A stretch of 64,000 nt of DNA from Pyxidicoccus caerfyrddinensis (GTDB lineage Bacteria > Myxococcota > Myxococcia > Myxococcales > Myxococcaceae): the NCBI RefSeq assembly GCF_010894405.1, contig NZ_JAAIYA010000004.1, positions 558,001-622,000 on the forward strand, written 5' to 3'. The notes beneath the pieces are model-generated. The model saw only the letters and a program-made list of their open reading frames with translations, did not search any database and was not told where the DNA came from. Shown here piece after piece: positions 7,006 through 19,000 of the stretch (position 1 is its first letter; every line of letters begins with the position of its first letter). Position numbers and translations under genes: made by a program.

Positions 7006-10000
7006 GTCGAGCGACGGGAGCAACGGAGCCGAGCCGCCTTCGGTGGCGGAGACTCCGGTGAGCGCATCATCCAGGAGCGCGGTGCTGGCTTGTGCGTCCG
7101 CAGCGGCGCTGGCCGCAGGGGCCGGCGGGTGCCACGACTGGATGCCTGTCTCGGCGGCCCCCTCCGTGAACCCCTGCTGGATGGCCACCGCAATGTCGTC
7201 GCTGAGCTGCTCGAGCGTTCCCTTGATGTATCCACCCGCGGCGCCCAGCGGAGCGAAGACAACGCCGAACACCAGCGCACGTCTGTGGTTGACCGAGGTG
7301 CGGCCCATCCCCAGGGCCATCTCCGTGACCTGGCCCGCCACATCGCCGACATAGCCACTGGCGAAGGCCCCTCCCGCGCCCGCCGCCGTGTACGCGGTGA
7401 CCTTGCTGGCGCCCAGCATGAGGGCGGCCTGCCCGGACAGCATGGAACCCGCCACTCCCGCCGCGGTCCCCACTCCACCGACAGCTCCGCCCACGAGCGT
7501 GGACTTGCCCACGTGCATCCAGTTCGCGTGGTCGAACTCCCAGAAGCCCTTCTCGTGCGTCAGCTCCTGATGGATGACGCCACCGAAGAAGCCCAGCTCC
7601 ATTCCGATCGCAATCCCGCCCAGGATGAGCGGCACGAACTCACCCGTCGGGTCCGTGTAGCGCGTCGGATTGCCATGGGCATAACCCCAGGCATTCAACG
7701 AACCCGGCACTGACGGGACGCCGAAGACCGGGTCCTCACTCAGGAAGCGCCCCAGCTGTGGCGCGTACCAGCGCTGCTGCGCGTACGTCAGCCCCGAGTC
7801 CGCGTCGAACGCGTGGCCCGTGAAGCCCAGGCTCGCTTCCGCCGCTCCCGGCACCTTCCAGTGGGTCTCGCTCTTGCGGTACCCACCCCACGCGTCATAC
7901 CGGTGCCACGTGTCCGTCGCCCCCACACTCCCCACCGCGCTGCCAGCGCCGTCGTGCGCGATGCGTTCGGAGCCCACGGAGACCGTCAGCCCGGGCCCCC
8001 GTGCGTAGAGCAGCGCGGCCTGTCCCGGGAGCCGCTCCTCGACCAGGGAGGCCCCGGCCCAGAGCCAGTTCGTCGTCTGGGAGCCCACCGTGCGGCTGCG
8101 TCGCAGTCCGTCCCAGCCGTACGTGTACGTCGCCGTGACGTTGCCCCCGCCTCCGCCAGACACCGCCGGCTGCACCGACACGTGCGTCAGCCGGCCCGCG
8201 GCGTCCCAGCCGTAGTCCTTGCGGCCGCTCGGCGTCTGCTCCGACGTGAGACGGCCCGCATCGTCCGTCTCATAGGTGGCGATGAGCTGCCCAGCGTGGA
8301 GCTCGTCGTAGAGCTTGTTCAGCCCGCCGCGTGTATCCAGCCCGTAGCGCCAGTGCCGCCGCGCGGAAGCGCCGCTGAAGCCCGACGGCTCCAGCGACCC
8401 GCTGTAGGCCGCGACCTCCTTCTCTTCCAGCCGCGTTCCGTCGCCAGAGAGCTTGTAGAGCTGCGCCACGCCATCCGGATAGCGGACCCCCGTCAGCCGG
8501 TCGGCCGCGTCGTAGCCGTAGGTCGTCACCTCGTCCGACGTGAGCTGGCCGTCTCGATAGGTCTCGCGCAGCCGGTTGCCGCGCCCGTCGTACGTATATG
8601 CGAAGCGGCTGTGCAGCCCGGAAGCGGCTCCCGGGTTGCCGCAGTCCACCGGGCCTCCCGCGTTGACCACCCCTGTCAGCCGTCCCCGGGCGTCGTGACA
8701 CCGGCGCTCCGTCAGGCCCCCGCCCGTCACCGCCGCGAGCCGCTCGCCGCCCGGCTCCCACTCCACCGCCATGCCGCCCGCGGGGCTGTCGATGTCCGAC
8801 AGCCGGCCGCGGGGGTCGTAGCCGTACGTCACCGTCCCAGCGGCGCTCTCCACCGTCTTCCGCCGGCCACTGTCCGTATGGGTGAACGAGACGAGGTCTC
8901 CGCCACGGCGCACGCTCTGGAGCAGGCGCCGGGCGTCGTACGTGAAGGTGTTCTCCACGTTCGTGGCGCCCTGCCGCTCCGTCACCCTCCACGGCTGGTC
9001 CTCCGCCGTGTACGCGTAGGTCACCCGCGTCAGCTGCGTGTGCGCCGCGCTCGCCGCGCCAGGCTGGTAGTCCTCCCGCGCCAGACGCCCGCGCCCGTCC
9101 ATCAGCGACTCGGTGGTGTCGAGGTTGGCGTCCACCCGCGTGGCCTTCCCCGCCACCCAGGTGGTCTGCCAGCTGGCCGAGCCCCGCTTCCGCAGCGTCT
9201 GCCGACCCAGGAAGTCGTATTCGAACGACTCGTTCGCGACGCCACCCGAGGGCCGCGTCACGCCCCTCAGCCGCAGCAGACCATCATGGGTATAGGAGAA
9301 GGTTCCCGCCCCCGGCTGCGCCACCGACAGCAGCTCGCCTCGCGCTCCGCGGGTGAAGGCCTTCGTCTCGGCATCCGGGCTGCCCAACCCCTCCGTCACC
9401 GACAGCAGCGCCCCATTGGCGTCGTACGTGTAGCCCGTCCGCTGGAAGTCGCCGGCCCGGCCGAACTGCTCCTCCTTCACCTGGCCGCGCGGCCAGTAGG
9501 AGACCGCGAGCTGGCGCCCATCCGGCCCCGTGCGGGTCGTCAACCGGCCATCCAGGTCGTAGCCGTAGTCGGTGTGCTCGCCTCCGAAGGTGCTCCGCGT
9601 CAGCAGGCCATTCTCATACGAATAGGTCGTCTCGCTGACGCCCGCGGGCTTCTCCCGGGCCAGCACGCCGGCCGCGTCGTACGTCCAGACGTTCTTCCGG
9701 CCGTCCCGCGTCACCTCCACCACGTTCCCGAGCGAATCCACCTCCAGCTGCGTGGTCCACGACTGGCTCGCGCCGCCCGCCTCATCGCTCGTGGTGACGC
9801 TCGCCTGACGCTCATCCCACGACGTCGCCGTCCGGTAGCGATAGGACAGGCCCTCCGCCGACCAGGTCTCCTCCTCCTCCAGGATGCGGCCCCGGTCGTC
9901 TCTCGAAGGCCAGGCGGTCTTCGACTCCCAGCCGTTGCCCTCGCGGACCGTGACGGACTTCGCCCACGGCCCCTCGAGCTCCACCGTCTTCGTCCGCTGG

Positions 10001-13000
10001 CCACCGCTCCCCGACACCACCTCGCTCAACAGCCTGTCCCGGGCGTTGAGCCTGCGAAGGGTGACGATGGTGTTTCCAGCACCCGGGTCCGCCGTCTCGC
10101 GCACCTGCTGCGTGAGGGGCAGGTACTCGTACGTCCACTGCATCTCGGGCGTGGTCGCATGCGCGGCCACCACCTTCGAGGCCAGCCGGCCCAGCGCGTC
10201 GTACGCGTAGGTGCACTGGTAGCCCGCATGCGGGCCCCGCTCCACGTGCACCCGGCCCGATGGGTCCAGCGCGTACGTGGTGGTCTTGTTCTCCGGCTCC
10301 ACCCGCTTCGTCAGCGTGCCCTGGGGGTCATAGAAGCGCTGGGTGACGGCGTTCTCGGCGGTCGTGTGCCGCCACACCTGGCCGCGCTCGGTGTACTCGA
10401 ACGTCTCCTCCGCGTTGACGCCCCCGACCTGGCGCACCACGCTCAGCGTGCGCCCGGCCGCATCGATGGTCAGCGTCTCCGCCTCCTCCCGGCGCTGGCC
10501 CGCTCCCGTGTCGATGGAGCGCTCCACCCGCACGCGGTGCTGCGGGTCCAGGTACGTGCGCGTCTCCTTCCAGGTGAGCGTGGCGATCCCGGAGCGCACC
10601 TTCCTCTCCACCTGCGTCGTCCGGCCCAGCACGTCGCCGTACTCGTACGTCTCGACGAGCCCCAGCTCCTGGTCCTCCCTCCGCGCCAGCCGCCCCGCCC
10701 CGTCGTACGCGCGCACCTCGTGCACGCCACCCTTCGCGCGCTCGCTGTTCGTCGCCTGGGGGTTGCCCAGCGCGTCCAGTGACGTCATCAGCACCGTGTG
10801 CTGCCCGGAGCCGCCCACCTTCCGGCTCACCGGGTTGCCCTGCACGTCCAGCTTCAGCTCCAGCGTGTCGCCGTCCCCCCAGTCCCAGAAGACGGGGCGT
10901 CCCAGGCGGTCGTAGCCGAGGGTCGTCACGCGGCCCAGGTGGTCCGTGACGGAGTACGGGTTGCCGTCCGCGTCCCGCGCGTACGCCACCTCGAGCGTGC
11001 TGCCCACCTTCACCTGCTCGACCCGGCCCTCCGCGTCGTACTGGTAGACGTGGGTGTTCCCACTCTCGTCCTGGGTGCTCGTCAGACGCCCGTTCGCGTA
11101 CGTGTTCGTGCGCGTGCTCAGCGTCGCGGGCTCGCCCACGTAGGAGGACTCGCTCATCAACAGCCCGTCCACGTACTGCCGCGTCCGCTCGTGGTTCCGC
11201 GTCGTGCCGGCGGACGCCTTGGCCAGCACCTCCGTCACCGTCAGCGCGTCGTCCTGGTCCGTGTACGTGTACGTCCACGACTCCTGCGGCGTGCCCGAGC
11301 GGACGTGCGTCAGCACCCGACCCACGCCGTCATGGGTGAAGGACTCGAAGCTCCCCGTCTCCATGTCCTCCGTGCGCACCAGCCGCCCGTACGAGTCATA
11401 CGAGAGCGTGCGCGTGAGGAAGGACAGGCCCGAGGGGGCCGACGCGAGCTGCATCGTCATCCGCTGGGGCTGGCCGAGCGCGTTGAAGTTGCTCAGCACC
11501 ACCTCCCGGCCCTGCGCGTCCGTGTAGCCCTGGAGCAGGCCGTCCGCCGTGTACCGCGCGTCCTTGAAGACCTCGCGCGTGCCGCCGGGGGCGGACACCT
11601 TGAGGCCCAGCAGGTCGCCCTTGTCACTCCGGGGGCTCTCCACCGTCGCCGCCGCGCCGCCCACCTGCGTGGTGGAAGTGGCCGGCACGCCGAAGCGCGA
11701 GTCCAGCACGTGCCGCACCAGCGACCCGGTGGTGCCGAGTCCCTCCACGGGCTTGCTGCCCGCGGGCGCATTCAGCAGCGACACCTCCTGCAGCACCAGC
11801 CGCGTGGAGGTATCCATCGCCAGTGTGCGGCCGGCGGCCGAGGTCTGCTGATTGGCGACGACCTTCCCGCCCCGCGTGTCGCTTCCCCAGGCCGTCGTCG
11901 ACGCGCTGCCCGGGGTCACCTGCGAGCTTCCCACGTTGCCGAAGTCGTTCAGCGACAGCGTCGCCTTGACGCCGTCCGGCCACGTCACCGACCGCGCCTG
12001 CGGTCCGCTGTAGGCGATTTCCACCTTCGCGCCCTGCATCCCCGTGGTCGACACGGAGGTGACCATCTCGTGGGCCTTGACGTGCTGGTACGGCGCGCTG
12101 CTCGCGGAGCGCTCGTAGGACGCCCGCCAGTGCACCGGCCCGTTCGAGGCGGGCGAGTTGCCATAGATGACACGCGTCGCGGCCAGCTCGTTGACGGCCT
12201 CCCACTTCTCGTCGTCCTTCAGCGTGGAGGCCACCGGCAGGTAGTCGTATTCGTAGGACTGGTAGGGCAGGCCCGGCGAGCGCTCCACGCGGGTGAGGTT
12301 GCCCTTGCGGTCCTGCTCGAAGCGCAGCGAGTAGCCGCCGCCCGCGCCGCCCGTCAGCGTCGCGGTGCGCATCCACTTGAAGCCCCGGGCGCGCGCCAGG
12401 ATGCGGATGGCCTCCGGCAGGTCCGTGGCCTCCGTGTCCACGTCCTCGTACGTGAAGGCGAGCGACACCGTCCCCGCGTCCGCCGCCTGCGTCACCTTCC
12501 ACAGCCGCTCCGAGTCCGGCTCGTACTCCAGCTTCGTCCAGCCCTGGTCGCCGCCGTCCCGCCCGTGGCTGTCCGAGAAGCGCGTCAGCATCCAGCGGCG
12601 GTGGCCCTCCTCGCGCGGTCCCTTCGCCGGGCGGTTGAACTCGAACGTCCAGCCCCCTTCCGTCTTCAGCGTCAGCTTGTCGGACGCTCCGCTGGAGTCC
12701 ATGGGCGCTTCGACGCGCAGCTCGAAGCCATGGGCCCCGTCCGTCTCCTTGCACGGGTCGGTGCCCAGGGTGTTGCCGTAGCTCGACGACTCCTTCGGCT
12801 CCGCGGCGCAGTCGGGGAAGACGAAGCCCTGCCCGCCCACCACCGCGATGTAGCGCCCCACCCGCTCTTCCAGGAGCCAGCCGTCGAAGTTGTGCCGCCA
12901 GCCCACGCCCAGGGGCGTCGGGAAGTTGTCCTGGTTGTTGTAGACGCGCTTGAAGGCGAACTCGCCCTTGAGGAAGGGCAGCGCGAAGTCCACGTGCTCG

Positions 13001-16000
13001 AAAGACAGGTGCCCGTCCGCCACGTTGACGCCCGCCACCGTCTCCTGCCCCACCGCCCGCGCGTTGGCCCCGTTGTACGAACCCTGGGGCCTGCCCAGCT
13101 CCATGACCCGGTGGTCCTTCACGGGCAGCACCGTGTCCAGCACCAGGTACACCGGGACGGGCTCGTGCGAGGAGCCGGCCATGCCCGTCAGGTGCGGAGG
13201 CAGCGGCAGCCGGAAGCGCCGCGCGCCCGTGTTCGAGCTCCGCTTCGCCTGGAAGAGCTTCTGCTTGACGGTGCCGTTCCCCGCGTCCTGCAGCGAGTAG
13301 GAGCCATCCGGCTGGAGGGTGAGCGACACCTCCTTCAGGAGGTCCGTGTTCGCCGGCCCGCAGATCGGGTTGAGGCACAGCCTCAGCGTTCCGGAGGTGA
13401 CTTCCGTGGGGTCCACGTAGAAGTTGGCCGTCGAGGGCTGCGACACCGGCCGACCGATGGCCGGCTTGCCGGTGCTCGGGTCGTCCTGCAGCATCGCCGC
13501 GTCCATGGTGTACGCGGCCGAAGACGCCACGTAGTCCTTGCGGGGAGCCAGGCCCTGGAGGTTGAAGCGGTAGAGGACGTTCTCCGCGTTCCCGCTCAGG
13601 TACACCTCGAGGTAGAGGACGTCGCTGGCGCTCAGGATGTCGCCGACGTACTCGCCACCGCAGTTCGCGGTGATGGTGTGGCTCACCTCATCGATGGTGA
13701 ACGGGCAGTCGATGCCGAACTCGTCGGTGCCCAGCCGCACCCGGTAGTCGCCGCTGAGCGTGCCCGCGCGGCCCGGCTCGTCCGGCGCCAGCAGGCCCGC
13801 GAGGAACTGGTACGACAAGTCCCTCGCCTGGGCGAGGGGGGGCGTCTGCCGCAAGTCTCGCGTCACCTCGTCCTGCGTCGCGACGAGCTTCCGGGGCTCC
13901 AGGTCCAGGATGCGGAACTCGTGCTCGCGCTTCACGTCGTACTGGTCCACCAGCGCGCCGCGCGCGTCGTAGCGCTTGAAGACGTTCTTCAGGAAGAGCG
14001 CCTGCTCCGGCAGCCCCGGCGGGTTGTCGTGGCCGGAGGTGGGCTCCTCGAAGTTCGGCGGCCGGGCCCGGCTCTCCTTCGCGTCCACATAGCCGTCGCC
14101 GTCCGTGTCGCGATCCAGCAGGCGGTTGCCCACCACGTGGAGGTAGTAGTTCGCGCGCGTCAGGTTGTTGAGCGTCTGCTGCTGCCCGCTCGCATTCACC
14201 CGGCGCAGCGAGGACTGCACATTCACGGTGTTGAGACCAGGCGCCACGTCGAAGGTCGTCACCGCCGGCTGCTCCACCGTGGTGCCCGTCACGCGGACAA
14301 TCTGGCCCGCCAGCGGCGGCACGCCTCGGGGCACGTCGGAGAGCTGCATCGCGTCCCGCAGACACGTCTCCCACTGCTTGCGGGAGGCGCCCGGCGCCAG
14401 CTCGGAGCAGAACATCTCCAGCAGCGTGCCCGCATCGGCGTCATCGTCGGTGATGGCGCTCGGCCTGCACACGCCGCCGTCCGGCAGCCGGCCCTTCTCG
14501 CAGTCCTCTTCCTCCCGGTCCCAGTCGTCCGGAAGGCCGCCGTCCGTGGGTGCCGCCTCGGGGACGGGGGCGCGTCGCACCCGCCAGTGCGTGGTGACCT
14601 GGAGGTAGTCGTCGCGCGTGGTTCCCGCGCCGCCCGTGCGGATGAGGTGCCTCGGCTCGTCACCGCGCTGCAGGCCCTCGGAGCGGGCCTGGCGCTTCAC
14701 GCGCACGTCGATTTCCGGCGGGTACAGGTCGATGTCCCCGGGGATGCCCAGCTCCGCCCGCGAGCAACGGGACATGCTGTACGTCTGGCTGCCCTCCCTC
14801 ACCTGCAGCGGTCCACCCGCGGCCGCGTCCTCGGGGCAGGTGCCGTCCGCCGCGCGCACGGCGCGGTTGATGGAGGGCACCGTCACCGTCTTCATCCCGG
14901 AGTAGCCGGTGGCGTGGTTCACCGCGAACACCACCAGTCGCTCCCCGGCCCCCAGCCGCAGGAACGAGCCCGCCATGGGACCGCACTCCAGCCGGTAGAA
15001 GGACTCGTCCTCGGGGGACAGCGGCCCCGCCGAGCTTGAGAGCTGGAGGCAGCGTGCGCGCGTCTCGGTGTTCGAGTAGTGGGAGGGCCCCAGCCGCACG
15101 CGCGAGTACTGGCCATGCACGCCGGTGGGCGGGCTCTCCGGGTCCTCGCACTCCATCGTCTGCGGCCGCGTCACCGCGTACCGGGCCACGGGGTGCAGGA
15201 GGTCATCCTCGCGGAAGAAGTGGACCTCGGTGGTCGCCGAGTCCTCCTCGGAGAGGGACTCCAGCTCGCCCGTCTCCGGGTTCCGCTTCGTCTCCGAGCC
15301 GCTCCTGCACGTGGCCGGCACCTTCTGGCCGTCCTTGTTCTTGAAGGTGAGGTTGCCGTACAGCAGCCGGACATCCACGAGCACGTCCGCCCACGAGTAC
15401 GCGTTCGGGAACATGGAGAAGCTGCGCGAGCACACGGGGAACGTGGTGTTCACCGCGACGACGTGGGGGTTGCCGAACAGGTCGGTCTTCGAGTCGAAGC
15501 GGGGCCCCAGCGGGATGTCCGCGCAGGCGATGCCCGTGGTGTCAGGCCCGGGCACGATGACCATCGAGCGGAACACGCCCTTGTCGTCCGTCATGCCGCC
15601 CGTGTCGACGTAGCTGGTGACGCTGACGGGCAGGTTCTTGAAGCGCACCACGCCGTGGAACGGGTCCTCGGTGTCCGTGCTGTCGGGCTCCTTGCGCACC
15701 GTCAGCCGCGCCTTCGTGGGAGGCCCTCCCGCGTCGGGGATGATGGGCTCCAGCGTGGCGGTCAGGCGGATGGCGCGCGTGTCGTAGCGCGTCTTGCCCG
15801 TGAGCAGGAGCGTCGAGGTCCCGAACGAGAGGGACACCTCGGACTCGATGGACGCCTTGCCCTGTCCCTCATTCCTCCAGGTCTCCTGGGCCTTCGGTGC
15901 AATCGGCCCGCCGGAGGGGCCCACCGCGGACAGCGTGGCGACGACGCTCTCACTCGCGCTCGCGGCGCCGTTGGCCTGGTATTCCGCGGTGAATTCGATC

Positions 16001-19000
16001 AGCACCGTGTGGGGGACGTCCACCTCGATGCCCGACTCCAGGTCTGGCCTCTCCATCGTGAGCGTCGTCTGGTGCTCGCGCGGCGAGCGCACCTGTCCCG
16101 AGACGTAGGCGATGCCGGGCAGGAAGCTGTCCATCACCGCCCACATCGACAGCAGCGCGTTGCCGATGTCCGCATGCGCGCTGGCGATGACGACGTCCTT
16201 CACGCGCTCCCAGAGCGAGGGCTCCCGTGCCTTCACCGGAAGCCGCAACAGCCCCAGGCCGCCATCCGTCGCCGGGCCGCCCGTCGCGCCGCCCCCCGCG
16301 GCGAGCAGCTCCTCCAGCTTGCCCTGCTGCTCCGGCGTCAACGCCATGTAGCCGAGGAACTCCAACGAGCCCGCGGGCACCGGGGCATCCGCGACGATGG
16401 CCTCGCCGTCCGCGCGCACATGCGCCAGCCCCACGCGCTTGAGCGACAGGCGCCGCTCGTCGAAGCCCAGCAGCACCACCATGCGCCCCGCGGGGAGTCG
16501 GGTGCGGTTGGGCAGCGTCAGCGAGACGGGCTTGAGGAAGCGCACCTGCTCCGGGCCGAGCTGCCACAGCGCATCCACCGACACCTTGTCCTCGACGGGC
16601 ACCGGGCGGTGGACCGTCGGAATCTCCGTCGCGGTGAGGAAGCCCCGCGTGGTGCCACTCGCGAAGGCGAGGCCGCCCTCGGCAACCTCCAGCCGCAGCG
16701 AGCCGTGGGCACCCCCGAGGGTCACCACGCCGCCAGCGGCCCCATCCACGACCTGCGCCGACGCGGCGTCCACCGCGACGAGCGTCAGCCGCTTGTCCAC
16801 CGTCTCCTGCTCGGACGCGACGAAGACCTGACGGCGCACCACCGGCAGCGTCCGCCCGTCCGACGTGGTGCCGCCCTCGTAGCGCACCACCACCGGCCCG
16901 CCGCCCCGCACGCCCACCAGCGCCCAGTTGCCGTCCGGCCCCGTGAGCGTGCTCAGCGCCTGCCCCTCCACCTCCACCTTCACCCCGGGCAGCGGCCGCA
17001 GCCCGTCGTCCATCACCACGCCGCGCACCACCGTCATCGGCCGGCGCACGGTGAACTCGCTGGCGTAGGGCGCCGCCATGCCCGGCCCCGCGCCCGCGCG
17101 CACGCCGCTCACCCGCACGGTGACGCGCTCACCCTCGGGCAGCGGGTCCTTCGCCACGAAGGTCGCCGTCTGCGCGCCAGGGGCCACCGAGTAGCCACCG
17201 GCCAGCTTCGCGCCGCGCGCCCACACCTCGAGGTGGCCCGGCACGTCCTCCGGCCGCACCGGCTTGTTGAACGAGACGCTCACCAGCGCCGCCGTGTCCA
17301 CGTCCTCCGCGCCCGGCGCCGGGTCCGCGCCCGTCACCGCCAGCGGCTCCTGGGTGACGTCGCGGAAGCGCACCCTCACGCTCGCCGAGCCCGTGAGGCC
17401 CTGCGCGTCCGTGGCCGTCACGGGGATGAGGTTCTCCCCGAGCGACAGCGGCACCTGCGCGGTGTAGAGGCCCCCCGCGCCGCGCGTCGCCGCGCCCGTG
17501 CCAATGCGGACGTCCAGCGCGCCCGTGCCGCCCGTCACGCGCACGCTGACGTCGACGATGGCGTCCTCCGCCTCCGTGCCGTCCACCGGCTGGAGGATGG
17601 AGACGACCGGGGGCACGCTGTCGATGACGAGGTGCTGCACCAGTGAGCGCCGGTTGCCCGCCAGGTCCACCGCCTCCACGGAGATGGCGTTGTCGCCGGC
17701 CACCAGCGACACCGGCGCCGAGAAGCCACCGGCCACCACGGGCACCGGCAGGCCCTGCACCGTCACGCCCGCCAGGTTGGCGTCACCCACCGTGCCCATG
17801 AGCAGGTAGGGGCTCTCCGTCACCTGCGCGGGGTTGGTCGTCGGCCGGGTAACCTCGACGTAGGGCGCGGTGCGGTCCACCACCACGCCGCGCGAGGCGG
17901 AGTCGGTGCGGCCCAGCGCATCCCTCACGCGGATGTCCACCTGCCGCGAGCCCTCCAGCAGCGCCAGCGACGCGCTGAAGCTCCGCGAGGAGACTGTCGC
18001 GGGAAGCCCATTCACCGTCACCTGCAGCGGCAGCGCGCCGCCCTCCACGCGCCCCATCACCGCGAAGCGCATGCCGCCCACCACGGTGCCGTCCGACGGC
18101 GACTCCACCACCAGCACGGGCGCGGGCTCCTGCTCTGGCACACCCGCGTCGGCCTGGGGCACGCCCGCGTCCGTCCCCGGCACACCCGCATCCGCCCCGG
18201 AGGTGCCAGCGTCGGTGCTCGTGCCGGCGTCCGACTCCGTGCCCAGCCGCAGCAGCCGCAGCGACTTCTCCGTGGACTGACCGTAGCGGTCCACCGCCAC
18301 CACCGACACGTTCCTCGGGCCCACGGGGACTTCCAGCGTGTACGCGAAGCGGCCGCGCGCATCCACCGCCGCCACGTTCCCATCCACCGTCACGTTGGGG
18401 ACGTCTCCCGCCTCGGCCGAGGAGACCTCACCGCGCACCGTGACGAACGCCTCCGGGAAGGCGTAGTCCTCCGGCGGGTCCGTCACCACCAGCGACGGCG
18501 GATTGCCGGCCCGACGCACCGCGCGGCTCACCGTCGTCTGGTGGCCCGCAGCATCCGTGGCGACCAGCACCACCGTGTTGTTCCCCTGCTGCAGCGCCTG
18601 CGTGACGGAGAAGGCGCCACCCGCCTCCAGCGTCACCGGACCACCGCCGAGGGTGAGCGTCACCGCCGTCGCGTCCGTCACCGTGCCCGACACCGTCACC
18701 GTGGGCGCCGCGACGACGGCGCCGTCCTCCGGGGACGTCACCACCAGCAGCGGCGCCTCCGAGTCCCGCACCACCTGGAGCAGCGCCGACGCGGAGTTGC
18801 CCGCGGCGTCGAGCGCCTCCACCGTGAAGGCATTGCCGCCCTCCGTCAGCGGGAGCGTGTGGCGGTACTTCCCGTCCGCCCCGCGCATCATCGACACGCC
18901 GCCCACCCGCACGTCGGCCAGCGGGCCGTCGTCGCTCACCGCCACCACCAGCGCCACGTCGGCCGCGCCCGTCACCAGGCCGTCCGCCGGAGCCTCCACC

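Noticed and set aside
10798-15039. Long plus-strand open frame of 1,413 codons
   Set aside because: Antisense to the RHS gene; composition is the Arg/His/Val-rich shadow typical of high-GC DNA, with no signal peptide, ribosome site or domain motif.
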